Under the pieces are notes generated by a model. It was not told the DNA's origin and searched no databases. It saw nothing but the letters and a program-made list of their open reading frames with translations. Shown here piece after piece: positions 1-5,968 of a stretch of DNA of 7,125 nt. A program made the translations under genes and the position numbers. The stretch lies in contig JAOUFA010000185.1 of assembly GCA_029858545.1 (NCBI GenBank), positions 1-7,125 of the forward strand. Reading direction: 5' to 3'. This DNA comes from Betaproteobacteria bacterium. Its GTDB lineage: Bacteria > Pseudomonadota > Gammaproteobacteria > Burkholderiales > SG8-39. Every line of letters begins with the position of its first letter. Position 1 is the stretch's first letter.

Positions 1-1350
1 GGGGTCGCGAAGACCGGCATGATCGCGGTGCCGCTCAACTGGCGCCTCTCGGCGCGCGAACTCCTGCATCCGCTGAAGGACAGCGCGCCGCGCGCGCTGC
101 TCGCCGAGCCCGAATTCATCCCGCTGATCGATTCGCTGCGCGGCGAAATCGACGGCGTCACGGACTTCATCGCCTTCGGCGCGGCGCGCAGCGGCTGGCT
201 CGACTACGAGACACTGCTCGCACAAGCGTCCGCGGAGCAGCCGCATGCGGAGGTGCTGCCCACCGATCCTCTGTGCATCATGTACACGAGCGGCACCACC
301 GGAGCGCCCAAAGGGGCGACGCTCACGCACGGCGCACTGCTGCGCAACGCGCACGCGGCGGCGCAGGGCCTGCTGGGACTCACTCCCGACGATGTGACCC
401 TCGCGATCACCCCGCTGTTTCACGTCGGCGGCATGTGGTATCACCTCTTTCCGAGTTTTGCCACGGGCGGCACGACCGTGCTGATGAACGGCTTCGAACC
501 GCGCGCGGTGCTCGCCGCGCTGCGCGAGCACCGCATCAGCAATGTGCATCTGGTACCGACGATGATCCATGCGATGGTCGAGCAGCCCGATGCCGACGAA
601 TTCCATCTCGAGCACCTGCGCTTCATCTACTACGCCGCCTCGCCGATCCCGGTGGAGGTGCTGCGGCGCGCGCTGCGCGTCTTCGCGAACAGCGCCTTCG
701 TGCAGTCCTACGGCTCGACCGAAGCGGGCGTCGTCACCGGACTCGCCCCCGAGGATCATCTGCGCGCCTTGCGCGATCCGCGCGCGGCGGCGCTGCTTGC
801 CTCGTGCGGGCGCGCGATCGGCGGAATCGGCCTGCGCGTCGTCGACGCCGGAGGCAGGACGGTCGAGTCCGGAGCGATCGGCGAGATCGCGGTGCGCAGC
901 GATCGCTCGATGGCGGGCTACTGGAACAACGAAGTCGCGACGCGCGCCGCCTTCGTCGACGGCTGGTTCATGACCGGCGACATGGGGCAGGTCGATGACG
1001 AAGGCTACGTGACGCTTGTCGATCGCAAGAACGACATGATCGTGAGCGGCGGCGAGAACGTCTACCCGGTCGAGGTCGAGCAGGTGTTGTACCGCGACCC
1101 GGCGGTGCTGGAGGCGGCGGTCTTCGGCCTGCCCGACACGCACTGGGTGGAGAAAGTCGCCGCGGCGATCGTGTTGCGGCCCGGCGCGCGCGCGACGGCC
1201 GAAGAGATCATCACGCGCGCGCGCGCGCTGCTCGCGGGCTACAAGTGTCCGAAGACGGTCTTCTTCACCGAGAACCTGCCGCGCAACCTGACCGGCAAGG
1301 TCCTGAAAAAGGAATTGCGGCGCGTCTACGGCGCGCCGTCATCGCCATAG
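1..1350 (+). CDS. Acyl/aryl-CoA ligase (probable hydroxycinnamate/feruloyl-CoA synthetase), 5' partial
   Basis: ATP-dependent ligase of the ANL (AMP-binding) superfamily, which forms an acyl-adenylate and then the CoA thioester. The frame is open from the first base, so the N-terminus (probably some 60 residues, given a usual length near 510) lies outside. The Met codon at 19 is internal, in a conserved stretch (VPLNWRLS). Counting from the window edge, visible motifs are the P-loop MYTSGTTGAPKG (94-105), the adenine-site motif SYGSTEAG, TGDMG with the ribose-binding Asp327, the hinge region DRKNDMIVSGGENVYP (341-356) and the C-terminal PRNLTGK with the catalytic Lys433. All key residues are present, so it should be active. 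The family alone does not fix the substrate. The assignment to ferulate, coumarate or caffeate, or their dihydro forms, is inferred from the HCHL gene 22 bp downstream. A medium- or long-chain fatty acid ligase is the alternative. Confidence 0.9.
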   Translation, partial: GVAKTGMIAVPLNWRLSARELLHPLKDSAPRALLAEPEFIPLIDSLRGEIDGVTDFIAFGAARSGWLDYETLLAQASAEQPHAEVLPTDPLCIMYTSGTTGAPKGATLTHGALLRNAHAAAQGLLGLTPDDVTLAITPLFHVGGMWYHLFPSFATGGTTVLMNGFEPRAVLAALREHRISNVHLVPTMIHAMVEQPDADEFHLEHLRFIYYAASPIPVEVLRRALRVFANSAFVQSYGSTEAGVVTGLAPEDHLRALRDPRAAALLASCGRAIGGIGLRVVDAGGRTVESGAIGEIAVRSDRSMAGYWNNEVATRAAFVDGWFMTGDMGQVDDEGYVTLVDRKNDMIVSGGENVYPVEVEQVLYRDPAVLEAAVFGLPDTHWVEKVAAAIVLRPGARATAEEIITRARALLAGYKCPKTVFFTENLPRNLTGKVLKKELRRVYGAPSSP

Positions 1351-1372
1351 CCCAACCGGGAGAGCCAAGTTC

Positions 1373-2218
1373 ATGTCCAGCCTTACTGCAGACCCGAGCA
1401 CCGAGAACGTCAGAATCGAATTCGAAGACGGCATCGCCTGGGTGATCCTCAACCGTCCGCAGAAACGAAACGCGATGAGCCCGGCGCTCAATCGCGAGAT
1501 GATCGGCGTACTCGACGCGCTGGAACTCGACGAGCGCTGCAAGGTTCTGGTGCTCACCGGCGCGGGAGAGTCGTTTTCCGCGGGCATGGACCTCAAGGAA
1601 TACTTTCGCGAAACCGATCAGGCGAGCCCGATCGAGGTGCTGCGGGTGCGGCGCGATTCGATGGCCTGGCAATGGCGCAGACTGATGTACTTTCCCAAGC
1701 CCACCATCGCGATGGTGAACGGCTGGTGCTTCGGCGGCGCCTTTACGCCGCTGGTCGCCTGCGATATCGCACTCGCCGCCGACGAGGCGAAATTCGGTCT
1801 CTCGGAGATCAACTGGGGCATCATCCCGGCCGGCAACGTGATGCGCGCGGTAGCCGAGAAGATGAATTCGAGCGACGCGCTGTACTACCTGATGACCGGC
1901 GACCCGTTCGACGGCAGAAAAGCCGCCGAGACGCGCCTGGTGCTCGAATCGGTGCCGCTCGCCGAACTGCGCGAACGCACCCGGGCGGTGGCGCGCAAGC
2001 TACTGGACAAGAACCCGCATGTGCTGCGTGCGGTCAAGCTCGCCTACCGGCGCGTCAAGGAAATGAACTGGGACGTCGCCGAGGACTATCTCTACGCCAA
2101 GGCGGGCGACACCTATGCCTCAGACCCCGAACGCGGGCGCGCCAAGGGAATGGACCAGTTTCTCGACAAGAAGTCGTTCCGGCCGGGGCTGGAGAACTAC
2201 CAGCGCGAAGACAAATAG
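1373..2218 (+). CDS. ech: p-Hydroxycinnamoyl-CoA hydratase/lyase (feruloyl-CoA hydratase/lyase, HCHL)
   Basis: Crotonase-fold enzyme of 281 residues. It hydrates feruloyl-, coumaroyl- or caffeoyl-CoA and cleaves the product by a retro-aldol step to vanillin, 4-hydroxybenzaldehyde or protocatechualdehyde plus acetyl-CoA. The match to HCHL rather than a general enoyl-CoA hydratase rests on long HCHL-type blocks: ILNRPQKRNAMSP (25-37), SAGMDLKEYFRE (69-80), MVNGWCFGGAF (114-124), FGLSEINWGI (141-150) and EDYLYAK (237-243). Compared from memory with Pseudomonas HCHL at a constant offset of two, the catalytic Glu143 is Glu145, Tyr75 is Tyr77, Tyr239 is Tyr241 and Met70 is Met72. Ser123 is replaced by Thr125. 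The ATG at 1373 has a good Shine-Dalgarno sequence (GGGAGAG, 1358-1364, 8-nt spacer). It sits 22 bp after the ligase stop and 9 bp before the dehydrogenase, so it is in an operon. The aldehyde dehydrogenase that would use the product is not in the window. Confidence 0.93.
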   Translation: MSSLTADPSTENVRIEFEDGIAWVILNRPQKRNAMSPALNREMIGVLDALELDERCKVLVLTGAGESFSAGMDLKEYFRETDQASPIEVLRVRRDSMAWQWRRLMYFPKPTIAMVNGWCFGGAFTPLVACDIALAADEAKFGLSEINWGIIPAGNVMRAVAEKMNSSDALYYLMTGDPFDGRKAAETRLVLESVPLAELRERTRAVARKLLDKNPHVLRAVKLAYRRVKEMNWDVAEDYLYAKAGDTYASDPERGRAKGMDQFLDKKSFRPGLENYQREDK

Positions 2219-2227
2219 GGAGGCATC

Positions 2228-3373
2228 ATGCACCTCTTTCTCGACGCCGAGCAGCGGGAATTCCAGCGCCATATCGCGCGCTGGGTCGACGAGCGTCTCG
2301 CGCCGCAGGCCGACGCGCTCGACCGGAGCGGCGAATTTCCGCGCGAGCTGTTCAGGGAACTGGGCGGTCTGGGCTACTACGGCGTGCTCTACCCGGAGGC
2401 CTACGGCGGCAGCGGCTTGGAGCGTCCCTATGTCTACTACATGATTCTGTGCGAGGAACTGGCGCGTGGTTCGTTGGGATTCGCGGCGATTGTCGGCATG
2501 CATGCCTCGGCGGCTACCCACGCGATCTACAGCTGGGGCAGCGAAGCGCTGCGTCAGCGCTACTTGGTTCCGGCGATCCGCGGGGAGCTCGTCGGCGCGC
2601 TCGCAATCACCGAACCCAACGCGGGGTCCGACGCCGCCGCAATCCGCACGCGCGCGGTAAAGGTCGAGGGCGGCTATCGGCTTACGGGAAACAAAATCTT
2701 CACCTCCAACGGCACGATCGCCGACTTCGTCAACGTCGCGGCAACCACCGACCCGGCCAAACGGCTGAAGGGTATCGGCCTCTTCCTGGTCGATGCGAAG
2801 ACGCCCGGCTTCAAGGTGAGCCGCAGGCTGGAGAAGTTCACCACCCATTGCTCGGACGCCGCCGAGCTCAGCTTCGACGAGGTCTTCGTGCCCGACGAAT
2901 GCCGGTTGGGCGCCGAGGAAGGCAGTTTTCTCAATGCCTACAAGGCGCTCACCGTCGACCGCATCCACACCGCCGCGCTTGCGCTCGGCGTGGGCCGCGC
3001 GGCCTACGATGCGGCGCTCCAGTACGCGAAGGACCGCGAACAGTTCGGTCAGCCGATCGGCAAGTTCCAGGCGGTGCAGTTCAAACTGGTCGATATGCTT
3101 GCCAAGCTCGAACAGGCGCGTCTGTATACCTACTATGCCGCCTCGCTCGCCGATGAAGGCAGGCCCATCACCCAGGAGGCCGCGCTCGCCAAGATCATCG
3201 CCGCCGACGGCGCGAACGAGGTGTGCCAGAAGGCACTCAATATCTTCGGCGGCTACGGACTGATGAATGAATTCCCGGTGCAGCGCTACCTGCGCGACTC
3301 CTACTTTCCGATGGTCGGTGGCGGTACGAGCGACATCATGCGGCTGATCGTCGCGCGGCAACTGGGGTTGTAA
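2228..3373 (+). CDS. Acyl-CoA dehydrogenase, probable phenylpropionyl-CoA dehydrogenase (HcaD-like)
   Basis: FAD-dependent acyl-CoA dehydrogenase of 381 residues, the usual length of the soluble family. It would add an alpha-beta double bond to an acyl-CoA and pass electrons to electron-transfer flavoprotein. The all-alpha N-terminal domain is followed by the FAD/substrate motif ALAITEPNAGSD (124-135), the beta domain (about 136-230) and the C-terminal helical domain with DREQFGQPIGKFQAVQ (269-284), IFGGYG (339-344) and GGGTSDIMR (364-372). The position normally held by the catalytic Glu in YEGT is Gly365. At the alternative helix-G position used by isovaleryl- and long-chain acyl-CoA dehydrogenases there is Asp244, followed by the conserved Arg245. 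The ATG has GGGAGG just upstream (2218-2223), overlapping the HCHL stop. Given the HCHL context, the likely substrate is a dihydro-hydroxycinnamoyl-CoA, as proposed for HcaD of Acinetobacter. A branched or ordinary fatty acyl-CoA cannot be excluded. Confidence 0.9.
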   Translation: MHLFLDAEQREFQRHIARWVDERLAPQADALDRSGEFPRELFRELGGLGYYGVLYPEAYGGSGLERPYVYYMILCEELARGSLGFAAIVGMHASAATHAIYSWGSEALRQRYLVPAIRGELVGALAITEPNAGSDAAAIRTRAVKVEGGYRLTGNKIFTSNGTIADFVNVAATTDPAKRLKGIGLFLVDAKTPGFKVSRRLEKFTTHCSDAAELSFDEVFVPDECRLGAEEGSFLNAYKALTVDRIHTAALALGVGRAAYDAALQYAKDREQFGQPIGKFQAVQFKLVDMLAKLEQARLYTYYAASLADEGRPITQEAALAKIIAADGANEVCQKALNIFGGYGLMNEFPVQRYLRDSYFPMVGGGTSDIMRLIVARQLGL

Positions 3374-3407
3374 CAGAAGACGGCAGCCGCGCGATACGAA
3401 GGGATCC

Positions 3408-3424
3408 CGGCGCCCTCGGCACCG
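3408..3424 (-). terminator. Possible hairpin terminator between convergent operons
   Basis: Read on the minus strand, a 7-bp GC-rich stem (CGGTGCC / GGCGCCG, one G-U pair) with a 3-nt loop starts one base after the stop codon of the secreted-protein gene. There is no clear T tract after it, only CCCTTCG, so intrinsic termination is uncertain. The stem is weaker on the plus strand, where the wobble pair becomes a C-A mismatch. The rest of the 52-bp convergent gap (3374-3425) shows nothing else I recognise. Confidence 0.25.
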
Positions 3425-3425
3425 C

Positions 3426-4064
3426 CTAAGGCGACGCCCGCCCGAGATCTCCCCAATAGCCGCAGCCGCGCAGGATCCTCGCGTCGAGCTGAATTTCCAC
3501 GCGATGATCGAAGATCGATCCCGACAAGGCATCGCGGCAGATTCCGGGGCGCACGATGACGCGCAGCAGCGAGGTCGGCGTCGCGCCCTCGTAGCGCGCC
3601 TCTGCCTGCGCGGCGACGAAATTACCCGGCGGAAATTCGCGCGGCGCACTCTCGCCCCACAGGCGCAGGCGTACGTTGGCCGCGCGCGCCTCGAGCCCCC
3701 ACACCGGCTCCGAACCGAGTGCGGCGAACTTCAGTTCCAGCAGGCGCTCACGGCAGCCGGGCCCGCCACGGCTTGCGCGGTGCAACCGTTGGGCGCGCAG
3801 GCCGCCGTTGCTCTTGCGTCCGGAGAATTCGACGAAAATCGCCCTGCCCGCCTGTTCGCTGATCTCGCGATACGCGGCGGTCAGCATCTCTCCGGCCGTG
3901 GCGTCCTCCACCACGATGCGCGTGGCGCTGAAGCAGGGGCTGAACACCGCGCCCAACCTGCCGATCGCAAAGTTGCCGCGATAGAGGGTCTCCGCCTCCG
4001 GCTGCGCAGCGCGCACCGGGCACACCGCGGCCATCAGCAGGACGACGAACAGATGGCGTTTCAT
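3426..4064 (-). CDS. Secreted protein, NlpE-like segment plus COG3650-like domain
   Basis: Protein of 212 residues with a clear Sec signal peptide: MKR, a hydrophobic core and a probable signal peptidase I cut after Ala19 (VRA/AQ). Cys15 does not make a proper lipobox, because Val precedes it, so a soluble periplasmic protein is more likely than a lipoprotein. The mature part has four cysteines (44, 104, 176, 201), which could form two disulfides. Residues 27-82 (LYRGNF, FSPCFSATR, AAYREI, IFVEFSGR) recall the NlpE/CutF-type segment. Residues 112-203 (FAALGSEPVWGLE, then CRDALSGSIFDHRVE and LRGCG) recall the uncharacterised COG3650 domain. Function is unknown; an envelope or copper-stress role is only a guess from the NlpE likeness. 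The ATG overlaps the panE stop (ATGA), with GAAGGG at 4072-4077 seven bases upstream, so it is likely translated by coupling to panE. Confidence 0.75.
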   Translation of the reverse strand: MKRHLFVVLLMAAVCPVRAAQPEAETLYRGNFAIGRLGAVFSPCFSATRIVVEDATAGEMLTAAYREISEQAGRAIFVEFSGRKSNGGLRAQRLHRASRGGPGCRERLLELKFAALGSEPVWGLEARAANVRLRLWGESAPREFPPGNFVAAQAEARYEGATPTSLLRVIVRPGICRDALSGSIFDHRVEIQLDARILRGCGYWGDLGRASP

Positions 4065-5005
4065 GTGGCGGCCCTTCGCTCCGACTTGGATTGTTCGAGT
4101 AACCGTATCAGCCGGTAAAAGGCGCGGTGCGTCGGCACCGCGATGCGGTGACGCGCCGCAAGCCGGATCAGCGCGCCGGTCAGGAAATCGATTTCGGTCC
4201 GGCGCCCGGCGACGATGTCCTGCAGCATGCTCGCGCGGTTATTGGCCGTGGCGCGCGCGACCGCGACCACGCGCTCCCAGGCTTGCGTGGCGCCGATCCG
4301 CAGACCCTCGGCGGCAAGCACCGCGGCGGCCTCGTCGGTCAATTCGCGGGCAAAGTGCGCATAAGGCGCCTCGATCACGCGTCCGTTCGGAACGCGAAAC
4401 AACGCCGCCACGGGATTGATCGATACGTTGACGAGCAGCTTGCGCAGTCGTGCGGCCGCAAGATCCCGCTCGATCCGCACCTCGAAGCCCGCGCGGCGCA
4501 GCATCCGCGCGAGCGGCGCGTACCCGCGTGGCATCAGGGTCTCGCCGTGCCCCGCGGGAACGATGCGCCCGCGCTCACGATACGCGCCTTCGGTGGTAAC
4601 GCCCTGCGCAGCGCGAATGCCGGCGAGTCGCTTGCGCAGCAATTCCTCGACCAGCCCGTTTTGCAGCGACAGCACGCCCTTGGGCGCCATGCGCGCGGCG
4701 ACACGCGCGGCGGGAAGACTGTCCTGTGCCTTGACCAGAATGATCACCCAATCGGCGCTCGGCAGGTTCTCCGGCCCGTAGGCGTGCGGCCGCAGGCGCC
4801 GGGCGCCGACCGTCACTCCGGCGCGCAACTGCGCGGCGCGCGCGGTGCTGCGCGCGACGAGCGCGGTGGGCATGACCCGGGCGAGCCGGGCCGCATAATG
4901 CAGGCCGAGGGCGCCGGGCCCGACGATCGCGATCGGATAGTGCGCGCGCCGCTCACGCGGCAGCGCCGCGGCAGCCGGACCCTTGCTACTTCTTCGCGTC
5001 GCCAC
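4061..5005 (-). CDS. panE: 2-Dehydropantoate 2-reductase (ketopantoate reductase)
   Basis: NADPH-dependent cytosolic reductase of 314 residues that converts ketopantoate to pantoate, the second step of pantothenate synthesis. The N-terminal Rossmann motif is IAIVGPGALG (25-34). Next come Lys92 (LVKAQD), the SLQNGL motif with Asn116, and the catalytic block RKLLVNVSINP, with Lys189 matching E. coli Lys176 and Asn193 and Asn197 following. The C-terminal domain has SMLQD (Ser259) and TEID (Glu271), spaced 12 residues apart like E. coli Ser244 and Glu256. All key residues are present. The start is a GTG that overlaps the last 20 bases of panB. An in-frame TGA lies five codons upstream, and there is no ATG, GTG or TTG between the GTG and the Rossmann motif, so this start is almost forced. 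It gives an unusual Arg/Ala-rich extension of about 23 residues before the first beta strand; E. coli PanE begins directly at that strand. No strong ribosome site is seen, which suggests coupling to panB. Confidence 0.9.
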   Translation of the reverse strand: MATRRSSKGPAAAALPRERRAHYPIAIVGPGALGLHYAARLARVMPTALVARSTARAAQLRAGVTVGARRLRPHAYGPENLPSADWVIILVKAQDSLPAARVAARMAPKGVLSLQNGLVEELLRKRLAGIRAAQGVTTEGAYRERGRIVPAGHGETLMPRGYAPLARMLRRAGFEVRIERDLAAARLRKLLVNVSINPVAALFRVPNGRVIEAPYAHFARELTDEAAAVLAAEGLRIGATQAWERVVAVARATANNRASMLQDIVAGRRTEIDFLTGALIRLAARHRIAVPTHRAFYRLIRLLEQSKSERRAAT

Positions 5006-5822
5006 CTTCGAGCCGCTTCAGCACGTCCTCGTTCATCCCGAAGCTGTGCCCTTCGTCGGGAAAGGCGCCGCTGCGCACCTCTGACGCGTAGCGCTCGATC
5101 GCTTCCTTGATGAGCATCCCCGCTTCGCCATAGCGTTTGACGAACTTGGGAGTAAAGCCCGAGAACAGGCCGACGATATCGTGGAAGACCAGTACCTGTC
5201 CGTCGGTTTGCGCCCCGGCACCGATACCGATGGTCGGAATCGATATGCGCTCGGTGATGCGGCGCGCGAGCGGCGCCGGCACCAGCTCCAACACGATGCC
5301 CCAGCATCCGGCGCGATCGAGCGCGACCGCCTCGTCGAGGATCCGTCGAGCGTTCGCCTCGTCCTTGCCTTGCAGCTTGAACCCGCCGAGGGCCGAGGCG
5401 GTTTGCGGGGTGAGCCCGATATGTCCGAGTACCGGCACTCCCGCGCCGACCAGCGCCTGGACGATCGGCAGCACCTCCGCACCGCCTTCGATCTTGACCG
5501 AATCGGCGCCCGTCTCCTTCATGAACCGGGTCGCGTTGGCAAGCGCCAGCGCGGGGGTCGCGAACGACAGATAGGGCATATCGGCGACCAGGAAGGTCGC
5601 GGGCGCGCCGCGCCGCGCCGCGCGGGTATGGTGCAGCATCTCTTCCATCGTCACCGGCACCGTGCTGTCGTAGCCGAGCACCACCATGCCCAGCGAATCG
5701 CCGACCAGGATTACATCGACGCCCGCCTCGGCGGCGAGCCGCGCGGTGGGGAAGTCGTAGGCGGTCAGCATTACCAGCCGAGCGCCCTTCTTGTGTTTCA
5801 GGTCTAGTACCGTGGTTTTCAT
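4986..5822 (-). CDS. panB: 3-Methyl-2-oxobutanoate hydroxymethyltransferase (ketopantoate hydroxymethyltransferase)
   Basis: First enzyme of pantothenate synthesis. It transfers the hydroxymethyl group from 5,10-methylene-tetrahydrofolate to 2-oxoisovalerate, giving ketopantoate. It is a cytosolic TIM-barrel enzyme, usually a decamer. From the chosen start it has 278 residues. Visible motifs are MLTAYDFPTA (18-27), VGDSLGMVVLGYDST (40-54), VADMPYLSF (79-87), SVKIEGG (108-114), GHIGLTPQ (133-140), GIVLELVP (175-182) and IGIGAG (198-203). The Mg ligands are Asp42, Asp81 and Glu112, and the catalytic Glu is Glu179. Compared with E. coli PanB (264 residues) it carries a short C-terminal tail after GHSF that overlaps the panE start. 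The frame is open to a TTG at 5870 and also holds an ATG at 5828, but the family normally starts close to KTTVLDL, so I chose the ATG at 5822. No strong Shine-Dalgarno sequence precedes any of these starts. panC and panD are not in the window. Confidence 0.94.
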   Translation of the reverse strand: MKTTVLDLKHKKGARLVMLTAYDFPTARLAAEAGVDVILVGDSLGMVVLGYDSTVPVTMEEMLHHTRAARRGAPATFLVADMPYLSFATPALALANATRFMKETGADSVKIEGGAEVLPIVQALVGAGVPVLGHIGLTPQTASALGGFKLQGKDEANARRILDEAVALDRAGCWGIVLELVPAPLARRITERISIPTIGIGAGAQTDGQVLVFHDIVGLFSGFTPKFVKRYGEAGMLIKEAIERYASEVRSGAFPDEGHSFGMNEDVLKRLEGGDAKK

Positions 5823-5968
5823 ATGCATGCGCGCCACGAAGAGGCGGGGAGGGCGAAGCTTACCGCGCAATCGGACCGGATGCGATACGCGCGACGCGGT
5901 CCCGGGATCGGTTCATTTTCCGCATGCCGGGCCGATCGGCGCGCGATGCCCGATCACCCGGGGTTTCC
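5823..5968. other. Intergenic region upstream of panB
   Basis: This 146-bp gap between the GGDEF-EAL gene and panB, both on the minus strand, must hold any panB promoter and any terminator of the upstream gene. I found no convincing -35/-10 pair. The less GC-rich patch (minus-strand GGAAAATGAACC, about 5908-5921) stands out but has no promoter-like partner. A perfect 10-bp palindrome, GCCGATCGGC, lies at 5931-5940. A possible 6-bp stem (GATCGG/CCGATC) without a T run is also present. None of these can be given a function from sequence alone. Confidence 0.4.

Noticed and set aside
19..21. ATG at 19 as the start of the CoA ligase
   Set aside because: The frame is open to the window edge and the Met sits inside a conserved part of the N-terminal domain, so the gene begins upstream.
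1200..1240. Run of alternating GC (cgcgcgcgcg) within the ligase gene as a repeat or Z-DNA site
   Set aside because: It encodes an ordinary Arg-Ala stretch (ITRARALL) in a GC-rich genome; nothing points to a separate function.
1672..3156. A 494-codon plus-strand frame overlapping the HCHL and dehydrogenase genes
   Set aside because: It is an out-of-frame shadow, very rich in Arg and Ala and without domain motifs; both genes in the correct frames are intact.
2120..3649. A 509-codon open frame on the minus strand opposite the acyl-CoA dehydrogenase
   Set aside because: It lies antisense to a gene with clear family motifs, runs across the end of another gene, and its translation has no recognisable domain. 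Long antisense frames are expected in GC-rich DNA.
3504..4118. A 204-codon plus-strand frame opposite the secreted protein gene
   Set aside because: The minus-strand frame has a signal peptide, a cysteine pattern and an ATGA overlap with panE; the plus-strand frame has no such support.
4127..5110. A 327-codon plus-strand frame opposite panE
   Set aside because: The minus-strand frame carries all the PanE catalytic motifs; this one is Arg-rich shadow sequence.
5931..5940. Perfect 10-bp palindrome GCCGATCGGC as an operator
   Set aside because: Short GC-rich palindromes containing CGATCG are frequent in such genomes, and no second copy or promoter elements accompany it.
5935..5956. Stem GATCGG/CCGATC as a terminator of the GGDEF-EAL gene
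   Set aside because: The stem is only 6 bp with a 10-nt loop and is not followed by a T run on the minus strand.
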